Positions 1-10,218 of a stretch of DNA of 64,000 nucleotides are shown one piece after another. The stretch's first letter is position 1. Every line of letters begins with the position of its first letter. A program made the position numbers and the translations under genes. The notes under the pieces are model-generated. The model was not told the origin of the DNA, did no database searches, and was given only the letters and a program-made list of their open reading frames with translations. Source of the DNA: Trichoplusia ni (taxonomy: Eukaryota > Arthropoda > Insecta > Lepidoptera > Noctuidae); NCBI RefSeq assembly GCF_003590095.1, contig NC_039478.1, positions 10,354,001-10,418,000 of the forward strand, in the 5' to 3' direction.

Positions 1-286
1 CGGTTGGTCTGTAGATGGGTGACCATCTTTGTCATAACGAGTTTCTCCGTGTTTCGGAAGGCACGTTAAATCGTGGGTCCCGGCTGTTATTCTTACATCT
101 TTGACAGTCGTTACAGGTAGTCAGAAGCTTGAAAAAGTCTAACAGCCAGTCTAACCAAGGGGTATCGTGTTGCCCAGGTAACTGGGTTAAGGAGGTCAGA
201 TAGGCAGTCGCTCCTTGTAAAACACTGGTACTTAGCTGAAACTGGTAGCCGATCCCAACATAGTTGGTAAAAAGCTAGGCCAATGA
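1..286 (+). mobile_element. 5S-rRNA-derived SINE, cut by left window edge
   Basis: The copy enters the window inside its 5S-like head (GGTTGGTCTGTAGATGGGTGACC) and runs through the body (TTTCGGAAGGCACGTTAAA, TCGTGTTGCCCAGGTAACTGGGTT) to the shared 3' end (CCCAACATAGTTGG, GCTAGGCCAATGATGAT). It belongs to the same family as copies at 9.1, 28.3, 31.4, 35.0, 57.7 and 60.1 kb. An apparent ORF here on the other strand is only repeat sequence. Confidence 0.85.
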
Positions 287-291
287 TGATT

Positions 292-432
292 GGTTTCACG
301 AACATTCAAATGCACATGCATAAGACACCCTAAATCAGAACAAGCGTTCGTGGGTCACGCAAACTCTTACCCTGCACTTGCGTGGAACCCACGACACGTC
401 GCGCACATAAAGCTATCCTTGCAGTCGCAGTC
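292..432 (-). mobile_element. tRNA-derived SINE, degenerate
   Basis: Read on the minus strand it has the order of the full copy at 4325-4500: a tRNA-like head with a CGTGGGTTCCACG-type B-box region, then 'GAACGCTTGTTCTGA', 'CATGTGCATTTGAATGTTCGTGAAA'. It directly abuts the 3' end of the 5S-type SINE on its left. Confidence 0.7.
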
Positions 433-3061
433 AAGTGCAATACTACCTTATAGAATCTTCAACATTTGTTAAATTTATTTACCTTACTAAAGATAACAGT
501 AACACTAATAGTCAAAGAGATAGTATCAAATTTGGCTTAGGGCTGTATTGTTTTAATATTCATTTTCAAGGTTGACTAAACATTGGGTCTAAGAAAATCA
601 CTTTCAGTATCCTACTGTTATCTTAAAATTATTTCTGATACGGTAAATGTAATATATTGGATAATATTATATTGTTATTATACGCAACGATGTGAGTAAA
701 ATGTATATTAATATTCCCTTTATAGATAAAGGGTTAGATAAGAGAGAAGAGGTGTGTAGTTACGTTTCGATAATCTTATTTACATAATAGAAGTAGATAA
801 GTTAAATAAATAAGTCTAAAAAGTAATGATTAAGATGACAACACTTTTTTCAAAGGGAAAATTATCAAATCAATCACTTTTCCCGTTTTTGGTTGAGCGA
901 TAGGAAGTGAATTGGGGGAAACATGGGTGGGTTTTAGAAACCCATGTCCCTTCCTTTACCCATTTAGTACCCTAGCCGCGGTACCCCTTGCAAAAAATCC
1001 TGCTTGACCGGCAGGTATCAACCTAAACCTTATGAACTTGCTGACATCTCTTTTACACGCGCGTTCAAAACACACAATTTTAAAACGGCTCAACCATTTT
1101 TTATCGTACATGCCTAAGAACACTAGCTCATAATTCACTTTTTATATGAAACTTATAACACCCCTTTTTGCATCAGGTGTTAATTATTCAGTAACCTGCT
1201 GTCCTATGTAAATTAATTTAGTTAAAAATAATAGGCATAAAATTGGTCAGTTCTTTTAATAATTTCGCCATGATGAGAAATTCCAAAACAATACCGTTCT
1301 AAAAAACACAATTCACGTCCAAAATTTATACCAGCACAAACGGGCAGTTTTCTCGTAAAAAAATATTCTTTTAAATTGCTTGCCGCGTTTCAATGACTGC
1401 TTTGATCCCATAAACTGTTTGTTGAGACCATAAAAGGCGTTCAATGTACACCATCCATCGCGATTTATACGCAAACTTGAAAACAATGGCCCTTTGATTT
1501 TCATTATTCGCATGTCTGCGTTGAGTTTATTGTTTTTATAGTAATAAATAGGGCTATTGTTGGTAAATACCTTTATTTAAAGGATAGTATTGTTCGGGAT
1601 AGTCGAGTCAATGGGATCTGTTTTGGTTAATAATGTTTTGTAAGTTTTATCGGATTGAGTGTGTTTTATTTTATTTTTTATGGCATTTATTTAGAGACTG
1701 TTACGTTATGTCTGTTTCTTTGAGAGGCTTTCTGCCAATTTTGCCACAAAAAATCATTAGATTCTTAAAAAAGTTACGAGAAAGAGTAAGACCCATATTC
1801 ACATCCATTAGCTGGTAAGACATGATTCGGATAGAACATTGCGTAAGCAAGACAACGTCTCCAACAGTGTCGACTTTCAACACGCTTCTAAAATAATATA
1901 CATACCTATTAGAAAGACCTGTTTCCTAGTCTGGCAAATACACGATACAATTATTAAAAATACCTTTTTGACACTAAATAATACACTGAAATTATCCACG
2001 ACAATTTCAATTCACCAAATTTTCTTCTTTTTGCTCATTGTATATTATGTAACTGATACTCAATATTCAACAGAAAATATAAAATTGATTTCTTGACAAA
2101 ACATGTTTCTCCTAGAATATAAATAAACTTGTTTATTACAGCCTACCTGAGGGGGTTCGTCTAGACAGCTTGTTTTCATTCTTGTCACACACGTGTCATA
2201 ATCATATGCGATATCTTCCATTTTCATATTTTTTCTTTGCTTGATATAGTGTTTTTGAATTTGGGTAGGTAAGTATTGTAAGTGTTATTTTTGTTGATAT
2301 AATATCTGACTTGCTGTCAATGTACAGGTAAGGTGTAACGAGAAAAATCTAGTTATAGTAATGGAAATTAGTCTGGGTGAAAATAGTACCAATAATATTC
2401 TTTTAAATTTAATACAGAGAAGAGTTCTAAATTTGGGAAATAAAACTACTATTTTGATAAATTTTCGAGTCACATTTTATTATCACAAATGATATGTATT
2501 TCAATTGGGCCAGGGTTTTGACTGTCAAGGAGTTTCCAAAAAATGTTTTAAGTACCTATTTTTGTTTCACAAACTTAATAAAAATTATCAGAATAAATTG
2601 CATCAAGGTTGGTGAAACGTATGAAAGTGGGGCTCTACTCCACTTGCATGACCTAACTATTGCAGTTTTAATGAAAGAAAAAATAGGTAAGTGAAGGATT
2701 AAGTAAAAATAAAATAAATAAAGCTTCATCAAAATCACATAAATATTCGTCACCCATTAAATGACCCACGTCACTCATTGAGTGTATTATTCCTTTCCGT
2801 CAACCCGTAGAGCCACTTCATAAAGTCGTCAAATGCGTTCTTAATTCATCATCCCAAAGTTCAGTCATTTTTTGCGACAAGGGGTGAATTTTCAACTCCT
2901 GTCGTCAACGGTCTAACAAAGGGGAAGATTTTTAATGAATTTATAATGTTGGAAATGCTTGTGACGGCTTATGATGGTTTGGAAAAATTGACTTGTTATA
3001 AGATGTTACTTCTTGCCAAGTATAACGAATCATAATAAACGGAATCAGCTAAATGTTTTGA
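433..3061. other. AT-rich DNA, no gene recognised
   Basis: No ORF here shows a recognisable protein. Short ORFs of 60-85 codons are AT-driven. Two strong donor-like motifs occur on the plus strand (GTAG/GTAAGT near 2270 and ATAG/GTAAGT at 2687) but neither has a convincing exon partner. No repeat family of this window was identified in the stretch. Confidence 0.5.
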
Positions 3062-3226
3062 AAACATTGTGGCATTTTGATTAGTATTGCCATACACCGA
3101 CACAAAAACGCGGATGACGTAGCACGGCGGTTCAGTCAGTCAGTAAGAGTCTGACACTACCCATTTCCTCCCCCGAGGGAGTGGGTGTCCATGAGGATTC
3201 CCCCGCCTTACCAAAAAAAAGGGTTT
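3062..3226 (+). repeat. Interspersed repeat, 'CATACACCGACA...GAGGGAGTGGGTG' family
   Basis: This block contains TGCCATACACCGACA, GATGACGTAGCACGG, CAGTCAGTAAGAGTCTGACA, CTACCCATTTCCTCCC and GAGTGGGTGTCCATGAG in order. The same order recurs in opposite orientation at 26945-27085, and a fragment lies near 34355-34405. Because two distant copies share about 130 bp, it is a dispersed repeat; its class is not clear from this window. Confidence 0.75.
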
Positions 3227-3879
3227 CTCAATTAGTATAGGTATGTGCTTTATAAATGCGTAAATTTAGAAGTTTAATTCATTCACAGTTTAGGAGCACC
3301 GCCTATCTCATACATTTATGATATCAATTTCAACAGTATACCTTTTCGTTACTGAAACCATGAGTCTTGGCGACCAGATTGATAATAACGTGATACTTTT
3401 AAGGCTTCCTTTTACTGTACAAAAAAATAATACTCCCAAAAGCTTCATTCGTAGCATGCCATTGTTTGGTTAAATAATATTACATTAGACAATGATGAAA
3501 CGAAAGTATGTTATATCTCAGTCTGGTGAAATCCTTGGACTGCCTTTCAGGAAACAAGTATGTATGTTGAGCGCATTCCGAAATGTCTCCTCAATTCTTA
3601 TGTTGAACAATGCGGGATCAATTTTTGTACGTCATATGAATATATTCTTGTTGTTGTTTTTTTGGTACTTGAGTAAATAATTATATCTTTCAGGGGTTTT
3701 CACTGTAACATTTTGGGCAGTCATTCTGGTACAGAATAAAATTAATGACACATATTTTTAAGGGAAATACATTAAAATTTCTTTACTACGGGTGGAGTAT
3801 TTTAGTTCTTTATTTTTATATTCTTATAATCGAAGGAAAACATCGGGAGGAAACCTGAAATCCAAAAATTTTAAATTGA

Positions 3880-3962
3880 AATCGCATCACGCAGTGATCT
3901 AGCGTGGTGATCAGTGCTCAAACCTCTTCTCGTATAGAGAAGGGGTTATATAGGTTATGATA
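3880..3962 (+). repeat. Retroelement 3' tail fragment ('CAGTGATCTAGCGTGGTGATCAGTGCTCAAACC')
   Basis: The motif order 'cagtga-ctagcgtggtgatca-tgctcaaacc-ttct' recurs at 47690-47780 and 50990-51075. There it runs into 'GAGGCCTGTGCC', the lead-in of the 'CAGCAGTGG' tail found elsewhere. This looks like the 3' end of a non-LTR retrotransposon or a SINE that mimics it. Confidence 0.6.
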
Positions 3963-4324
3963 ATTATAACAGCACTCTGTAATGTGAAAGGGCAAAAATC
4001 TTTACCACCAACAACACGCGTAGTGAAACCATATTGCCTAGCAAACTACTAAACGGATCAGAAAAATAGCTGAGAAAATCCAAATAAAACTAACACTTAT
4101 GTAAAATAAAATGGAATGGACTAACTAACAAGCCTCCACGGACTAGATTCAATCTGAGCAATCTGTATTGAACAACATCGTGTAAAGGCTAACACAAAAT
4201 GATCCTGACTTTATTTTAGCCTGGAATATACCGCCAGCAACAGAGGTCGGCTTGGATTACTTTGGATCATCTTTAGAAGGTATCAGTCCTGGTTTCTACT
4301 ATTTTTTTGGTCTTTAAAAAATAA

Positions 4325-4500
4325 TCCTAGTGTCGCGGGGGTTTTCACAAACATACAAATCACATGCACAAAGACACCTTGACTCAGGATAAGCATTTGA
4401 AGATCGCACAAATGCTGGTCTTACGCGGGCATCGAACCCGCGACTTATCGCGCTCAGTAGATTTGGCGTGGTGACGTCAAGCACTCAGCTATCCGTGCAC
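4325..4500 (-). mobile_element. tRNA-derived SINE, near full length
   Basis: On the minus strand it starts GTGCACGGATAGCTGAGTGC (A-box-like). It then has 'GTCACCACGCCAAATCTACTG' and 'TCGCGGGTTCGATGCCCGCG' (B-box GGTTCGATGCC). The unrelated body follows, with 'GCATTTGTGCGATC', 'GTGTCTTTGTGCATGTGATTT' and an end at 'CCCGCGACACTAGGA'. This is the best-preserved member of the commonest SINE family here and serves as the reference for the fragments listed elsewhere. It is not a functional tRNA gene, because the two halves of an acceptor stem are not present. Confidence 0.85.
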
Positions 4501-4872
4501 TGACTTCTTTAGAGGTAACAACTCAAAGGGTATAAATGAAAAAGAAATACTAAGGCTCCGCTGTCTTTTACAATTTGTCAGTTTGTTAGCAGGTTATATC
4601 TGATGAACTGTGGCTGTTAGTTAACCCTGACCGTACAGAACATCCTATCGAGTCAGGAAAATTTGAGGTTTTCGCGTACGCATATGGTAGGCATAGAATA
4701 TATTTACAGGCATTGCTTCTTTGATTTTATAAAAACGGTGTTACGAAAATACAACTGGCACAATATTTCTACAAGGTCCTTACTATGTTATCCATTGTGG
4801 CATAGATAGAGACTATAACAAGATTCCTAATAAATACTACTTCTAAATAGTTTCTAGATGTCCTCTATACAC

Positions 4873-4970
4873 TGTCCTACTGGTCTAATGGTTAGTGACC
4901 CTGGTTGCTGTACCGGAGGACAAGGCTTCGATTCTCATCCAGGACAAATGTTTGCGTGTATTACTTATGA
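4873..4970 (+). mobile_element. tRNA-derived SINE, second family
   Basis: The head has 'TGGTCTAATGGTTAGTGACC' (A-box-like), 'GTACCGGAGGACAAGGCTTCGATTC' (B-box region) and 'CATCCAGGACAAATGTTTGCGTG'. The same order is found at 25170-25290 and 50850-50950, and on the minus strand at 30270-30360. The body is truncated soon after the head. Confidence 0.75.
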
Positions 4971-4990
4971 AAATATAAGAACATTTAGAA

Positions 4991-5599
4991 AAAATGATTT
5001 AAAATGAAATCTGATATTTTTAGTATAATACTAAAATACGACTATTTGAGTGCTTTTTCCCGATCATATTCACCTTGAAGCAACTGCTAGGCCTTCTTTG
5101 CTTATACCTTTCTGATCATTCCTCATTATTAAGAAGCGTTGTAATATGTTTGTAAATACTTACACTATACTTACCTTACAACTGCTTCAGTGATGGCTCT
5201 CCAGCTAATTTTGTATTAAATATTTTGTCGATATTGTGATATCACAATTCGTCATGTTTTTTTTTTGTAAGTGCTTTACATTGGACTAGGAATTTATTTT
5301 TGATTGTTAGATGAGGTAAATTTTATAGACTAGATTATTTATCTTTACTGTTTGTTTCACTTTATTTTTATTTTTTAAGACCTAATGGATTATTGATATC
5401 TGTCATTTACGGACTAAGCTTATCAATTTATAGATCTAAATTTGCTTCAGTAGATCACTTAAATAAATTATAAAGTTATGTCTTGGATCAACGGTATAAG
5501 TAGTTTTTACTGTTTGATCTAGATCAATCTAGTATCATTAGTATGCTTCAATTTGATAGGTAACACAAATAAAATTCCCTGAAATAATTTTCATATTTT
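4991..5599. other. AT-rich 3' flank of the K2P gene
   Basis: No gene or clear repeat seen. A run of T (about 5258-5266) and many AT motifs are present. Minus-strand splice-donor lookalikes occur near 5170, but nothing links them to an exon. Confidence 0.5.
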
Positions 5600-5868
5600 T
5601 TTATTAAATCATATTTTTACAAAGAAACTATTCACATGAAAATCATTACAATTACCTTGATATTAACAGTTGACATATAGATCCGATAAAAGATGTCAAA
5701 CATCAGTTTCTAAGACTAGATAATTACAATATTTACAGCACTATTTACATAGATACAGTTGAAGAAAATAAATTCGACATAGACCATTATGATATTCCAT
5801 AAAAAATATAAAACATATTCACAGCCAGAAAATAAAAGAAAGAAATAAAAAATCTCAAGTCTTTTACA
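5600..5868 (-). other. Putative 3' UTR of the K2P gene with poly(A) signal
   Basis: Downstream of the second stop (TAA, 5871-5869) the minus strand is very AT-rich and contains AATAAA at 5605-5600. That would place the cleavage site just below 5590 and give a 3' UTR of about 270 nt after the extension, or about 540 nt after the first stop. The assignment rests on the hexamer and position only. Confidence 0.45.
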
Positions 5869-6135
5869 TTATGTGGGTACGTGTTCCAACATTTCGGGTA
5901 GCGCATTGTATGCGACCATATTACCAAAACCTTTAGGTTCCTTTTTGGTTACAATGGCGACGATTTCTTCTTCTGGTGGCGGCGGTGGGAAGTCAGCATT
6001 AGAGTCCACGACCGCAGATATATCATCTAGACTAAGAACTACTTCTCTATTGTCAATCTCGATTCTGTTACGCTCTAAGGAACTATCCTCCATAATGCTG
6101 TACAGATTCTCAGATTTACTCTTACTGTACATTTG
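5869..6135 (-). CDS. In-frame C-terminal extension of K2P channel, candidate stop-codon readthrough
   Basis: Directly after the TGA at 6138-6136 the same frame continues as CAA ATG TAC AGT and stays open for 88 codons to TAA at 5871-5869. The peptide looks like real protein: balanced codons, an acidic stretch (REVVLSLDDISAVVDSNADF), and DFPPPPPEEE about residues 47-56 after the ATG. It ends ALPEMLEHVPT. An aromatic residue followed by four or more prolines with acidic flanks is the known class I ligand pattern of Ena/VASP EVH1 domains. The stop context is TGA-C, the leakiest type in insects. Alternatives are a sequencing or allele difference turning a sense codon into TGA, a decayed ancestral C-terminus, or an unseen alternative exon. 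Sequence supports coding origin; the mechanism is inference. Confidence 0.6.
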   Translation of the reverse strand, partial: QMYSKSKSENLYSIMEDSSLERNRIEIDNREVVLSLDDISAVVDSNADFPPPPPEEEIVAIVTKKEPKGFGNMVAYNALPEMLEHVPT

Positions 6136-7999
6136 TCAGGAATTCATGTAAAATGGATCGTTCATATTGACTCCATCGTTGACCGTGTTCCCTTTTTGGG
6201 ACCACCGTTTCTGCTGATGCTTTATCCTATAAATAATTTCGTCGTGTATAACTCCGAAACACATGGCTGTTAGCGCTAGACCCGTCAAAGTGTATGCAGA
6301 ACAGAACCATAACGTCGTTGATTTGATAGTGTAATACCTAACACCATTGATGGTGGTGTAGCTCATGCCAGGAATGATATTACCGAAGCCAATGGTGCTT
6401 AACGCCATAAAACAGAAATAAAAACCGTCAATGATACCCAAATTGTCTATCTTAAAAAGTACCACTGCACCGATCACTATGTATATAAAAATCGCTGCTA
6501 AACACAAAAGCACGGGAGCTAGAATGCTCAAACCGTGCATGGATAGTTTTGAGTCCGTGTCTGGCCAACTGATGACGTCATCTTTAGCTGTGCTTGTTGT
6601 AGGTCTTTCGGACAGCGACAAATCTTTTTGACTATCCGGTTTTAAGACATAGCATTCTTCTGTAGGAGTTTTGCTCGTGTTTTGGCTGTTGAGCATTTCT
6701 TCCTGCTGTCTCTTTAGTTTCATTCTCCGTTCTTTGTCTGCCATTCTTCGCTCGTCATAGCAGCAGTAGCCGCAGTTGGAGCAGAGGCAGCAGCAGAGGG
6801 CGCGGCTGAAGACACTGCGCGCCATCTTGGAGAGTAAGGAACCGACGCTTGACAGATAGACCAGTGTTAGTGGAATGCCTATCAAGGCGTAAATGATGGT
6901 CACGCCTTTGCCAAGAATAGTCCTTGGCGCGATGTTTCCGTAACCTGGAAAATGAGAATTAATTAAATCAATATTATATATAAAAAATCAGATAGCTTGG
7001 ATGTTGTTTCCTCATTAGATATTCATTACAATTGGTTTTACGTACTTGCTAATCCAAATAGAAATTTTAGGCTTTAATTAAAACAATGAGACCTAAACCA
7101 ATCACCGATGTACGAATGAAACTAATTTTGATTTCAATATTAAAGCATCATTTGTATAGCTCTGACATCTTAATTAGCAACGGCATTAAATAGAACAAAA
7201 TGTTAAGCCTGACGAACATTTTGAAGTATGCTTCAATGATATTAGGGAAAATAGCACAAAGGATAAAATTCTCACCTATAGTTGTTAAAACTGTAAGCGA
7301 GTAGAAAAACGCCAGCGCCAAATTCCACTCGTGCTCTTCGTAATGGTTTGTTAGGTCGCTCCCGAATTCGCCGAGAGCCATCTCTCTGTAACTGACGCCA
7401 TATTGTGACGCCATCTCCGTTGTCACCCTCTGCACCAACTCGTTTTGAAACTTTAAAATCTCCTGAGCCGCTAACCTCGTCCAATTCTCTCTATACAAAA
7501 TATTTAGCGACACTGTTATCTCCCAAATATTTTCCACAGCTCTGCTTCTGGCATCCCAAAAGTAATTAGCCGACAGCGTTAAGTTACTGTAGTCGTAATC
7601 TTCGTCCGGCTTTTTGTGCGTACTATTTTGATCTCTATGTGTAATTTTTTGTCTGTCTGGTAATATTCTAGGCCTAGCCGGAACTTCTGCACCGCCTTCG
7701 ATGGCGAGAAATATGAAGGATCCCAGGAAAGTATAAGCTATGAGTACTATAAAAATCACGACGTTTGTTAGTGAGCCAATAATGAATTGTTTTCTTCTGT
7801 ACTTAGTAGTTTTGAAACAAAAGCAACAAATAACCTTTTGGCGTGATGTTTGTGTTCTCTTTCTGCTATTAGATACCATGGAGTCGCCATCTTGGCATCT
7901 GTCCAAAGGGATCCCGCCATTTAGCGACGGCTTTGCCAACGTGTACTGTTCGAACCGGCTGATTGCTTCTTTGTCCAATACTACATGATCTATATCCAT
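6136..7999 (-). CDS. Two-pore-domain potassium channel (K2P, TWK/TWIK-like), two coding exons
   Basis: This encodes a plasma-membrane K+ leak channel subunit; family members dimerise to form one pore. The CDS joins 7999-7276 to 6944-6136 and gives 510 aa. The cytosolic N-terminus spans 1-72 and M1 about 73-100. The extracellular cap region (101-224) has three N-glycosylation sequons (N125, N139, N172) and no cysteine. Pore 1 carries TTIGYGN (239-245). M2 spans about 254-281, followed by a cytosolic loop with seven cysteines at 292-303 and a basic, charged stretch. M3 spans about 381-405, pore 2 carries STIGFGN (424-430), and M4 about 453-474. The tail ends FYMNS-TGA. The start at 7999 has a strong context (CCAAAATGG) and an in-frame TAA at 8011-8009. 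The cap region, about 125 aa, is longer than usual for the family. GYGN, without the TASK-type histidine, argues against a TASK subtype. Fly orthologue not determined. Confidence 0.95.
6945..7275 (-). other. Phase-1 intron of the K2P gene
   Basis: The donor on the minus strand is ACTATAG/GTGAGA (exon ends at 7276) and the acceptor is CATTTTCCAG/GTTACGG (exon starts at 6944). Joining them restores the codon GGT and gives TTIGYGNIAPRT, the expected selectivity filter. Without splicing the ORF runs into a non-family sequence (GENFILCAIF...), so the intron call is well supported. Confidence 0.95.
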
Positions 8000-8048
8000 T
8001 TTGGTGTGTTACGTTCTACCTTTGCTTGACGTCATTATATTGGACCAT
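8000..8048 (-). promoter_or_regulatory. K2P 5' UTR segment with splice acceptor and 10-codon upstream ORF
   Basis: A strong polypyrimidine acceptor (TTTTCTTTTGTTACAG) ends at 8049, so the coding exon opens at 8048 and an upstream non-coding exon must exist. The exon's first three bases are ATG, which begins a 10-codon ORF ending TAG before the main ATG and out of frame with it. The UTR also holds a palindromic TGACGTCA at 8027-8034. Upstream-ORF control of channel translation is possible but unproven. Confidence 0.65.
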
Positions 8049-8310
8049 CTGTAACAAAAGAAAAAAAGAGATTAGTTATTGTAATAAATTTACCTTTAAA
8101 AATTTTTGGACAACACAAAATCTGCACTTGATTCCAGTATTTTTTTATTCAAATTCAATACATGTAGGATAAAAGGGAAAAGAGAGAGACAAGTGTCCGT
8201 TTAAATCGTTTATTGAGTACTAGTTAAATAAAACAGCATTTTCTTAGACAATTTACACAGAAAAAGCACCTCAGTCTCAAGTCACATCTTCGTTTCAACT
8301 GTCTATACGA

Positions 8311-8351
8311 AAAGTCTCGAATCCGAAAGTTATTTCCGGATTCGAGACTTT
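8311..8351. repeat. Perfect 15-bp inverted repeat
   Basis: AAAGTCTCGAATCCG (8311-8325) is repeated exactly in inverse at 8337-8351, with an 11-nt loop. It lies about 260 bp inside the intron upstream of the K2P coding exon. No surrounding terminal inverted repeats were seen. Confidence 0.8.
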
Positions 8352-9070
8352 ATCAAAAATTTTTTCTTTAAATTTTAGAATTTATTGAATTTTAGTTCTT
8401 AAATCAAAAATCTAGTTTTAAATATATTGCGTTTAGAAAAACATAAGTAAGTAATGCAAGTAGTATTTCCATGCAAATAGTATTTTCCAATCCTACAAAC
8501 ATAAATTTCTCGTATCACTAAAAAGCGTCTTCAATTAGGGCTCGGCAAAACATCTCTTCAAATATTTTTCCAAAACAAACGTCAACTAAGACGAATATTC
8601 TAATCAAGGTCACGAAATACACTTCGCGCAAAATAAGGTCGTCTGCGTAGACACGGTGAAGCGCTTACATAGTTAGACAAAGTACTTGAACAGTTCCATT
8701 GTGGCTAATTAGCAGAACCAACTGAAAGTCCTAGAAAGACGATTAGAAGCAAAAGTCGAGTAAGACTCGTCGTTGTCGACCAAGTTGTCTCGTCTATACA
8801 AATAATTTTGTAACCAATTCCCAAATTGGATTATTTGAAATTTGAGTCAAGGAATAAATATAAATGAAATAGGGTAAGCCTGTAATATTTTAAGAAACAA
8901 GCTTTATTATTTATGAAATTTTGTAGGTTGTAATTTGTTAATCTGTAAACTGATGCTTAAATACCTAGTTTGGTAGAGTAACGAACTTTACGAAAATTAA
9001 ATGGAAAATATACCTTGTAGCTAACTCATTAACGTTAAAAATAGAACGATTTGTACAAACGGCCTGGTAC
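8352..9070. other. AT-rich DNA, no gene recognised
   Basis: Probably within the first K2P intron. No ORF, repeat family or strong regulatory cluster was recognised. Confidence 0.45.
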
Positions 9071-9072
9071 AA

Positions 9073-9322
9073 AGTACCAGGGTTTACAAGGACCAACTGC
9101 ATATCTCAGAACGATACCCCTTAGTCTGGCTGTCAGACTAGTTTCTCACTCTCCGTACCGATTGTCAAAGATGTATAAATAACACTCAGGACGTACAATT
9201 CGACATGCTTTCGAAAGATGTAGAAACTCGTTATAACGTGGCTATTCATCCATAGACCAATCGTATTAAGCATAGATTTCCGTTTGATCGATCAACTAGT
9301 TCCGTTGTAGCTTAGCCACGAG
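9073..9322 (-). mobile_element. 5S-rRNA-derived SINE, diverged copy
   Basis: In minus orientation the order is head ('CTCGTGGCTAAGC'), 'TGATCGATC', 'GGTATCGTTCTGAGATATGC'-type body and 'GACTAAGGGGTATCG'. It has many substitutions compared with the 31 kb and 35 kb copies, so it is an old insertion. Boundaries are approximate. Confidence 0.65.
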
Positions 9323-9906
9323 TTTCTTATTATCCGAAGAAAAATGAAGATACTCAAAAAACGACTCCCATAGAAAATACACACACAACAGATTGGACTA
9401 AAGTCCTAAAATATAGATCTAAAAATATAGATAGATATATGTTCGATAGTCAAGATAGCTTTAACACAACATACTACGACACACTGAATCCACAACAGCA
9501 ATCATATCACACATACAATTTTCAAGTAGGTATCGGTAAACCCGTATTTAGGCCGCCGTTAAGTGGGTAGTCATTTTTCAAAGTCTCTTTAGATGGGGAA
9601 ATAGGTGACAAATGAAGAAGTATAGATTTAAAGGCATGATTAATGATCAGGCGATATCGTGGTGTGTGAGCATCGGGGAACACGATATCTGGTATAAGAT
9701 GTGGTAGGTTTAGAAACGGGTAATTAAATAACTCAAAAATATTTTTTTTTGTTTTAGCCTTAGGTACTTGTATAAGCAATGTTTTATTTCGTGGAATGAA
9801 AGCATGGAGTCGTAATTAGGAAGTTACGTTTGCTCTTGGAAATGAAAAAATAAACGCCAAGAAGTTTAGAATCAAATTCTAAAAAATATTCTTTCAATTG
9901 CGGAAG
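9323..9906. other. AT-rich DNA with an unassigned 85-codon minus-strand ORF
   Basis: The ORF at 9779-9522 encodes a proline-rich peptide ending NGGLNTGLPIPT. It has no recognised domain and no convincing splice sites. It may be a decayed element or chance. Nothing else was seen. Confidence 0.35.
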
Positions 9907-10067
9907 GTCCCACAATCATTCAAAGCACATACACAAGACACGCAGATTCGGACCCAGACAATCCTTCGTAGATCACGCAAATGCTTAACCTACGTGGGCA
10001 TCCAACCTGCATCACGTGGCGCACAGTTCTTAGACCTGGCGTCGTGACCTACACCTATCCGTTACTA
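9907..10067 (-). mobile_element. tRNA-derived SINE, degenerate
   Basis: In minus orientation it resembles the copy at 4325-4500: 'GTAGGTCACGACGCCAGGTC', a degraded B-box ('GCAGGTTGGATGCCCACG'), 'GCATTTGCGTGATC' and 'GTGTATGTGCTTTGAATG'. Confidence 0.7.
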
Positions 10068-10218
10068 CTCACTTATCCGTTCAGTCTAACTGTTGGGTTT
10101 ATTTGTACATACTACCTTTGATTAACGAATCTTGCTTTGTAAAGCAAAATCATTATCTGATATAGACTCTTACAAACTGTTACATCCCTTAGATGCTACT
10201 GAATTGCCTACTTGCATA

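Noticed and set aside
2494..2694. ORF ending at a good donor (ATAG/GTAAGT)
   Set aside because: No convincing acceptor or ATG context, an equally long ORF lies on the opposite strand, and no domain was seen.
6136..6138. TGA read as selenocysteine
   Set aside because: K2P channels are not selenoproteins, no SECIS-like structure was recognised in the 3' region, and selenoprotein machinery is reported lost in Lepidoptera such as silkmoth. Readthrough or allele difference is simpler.
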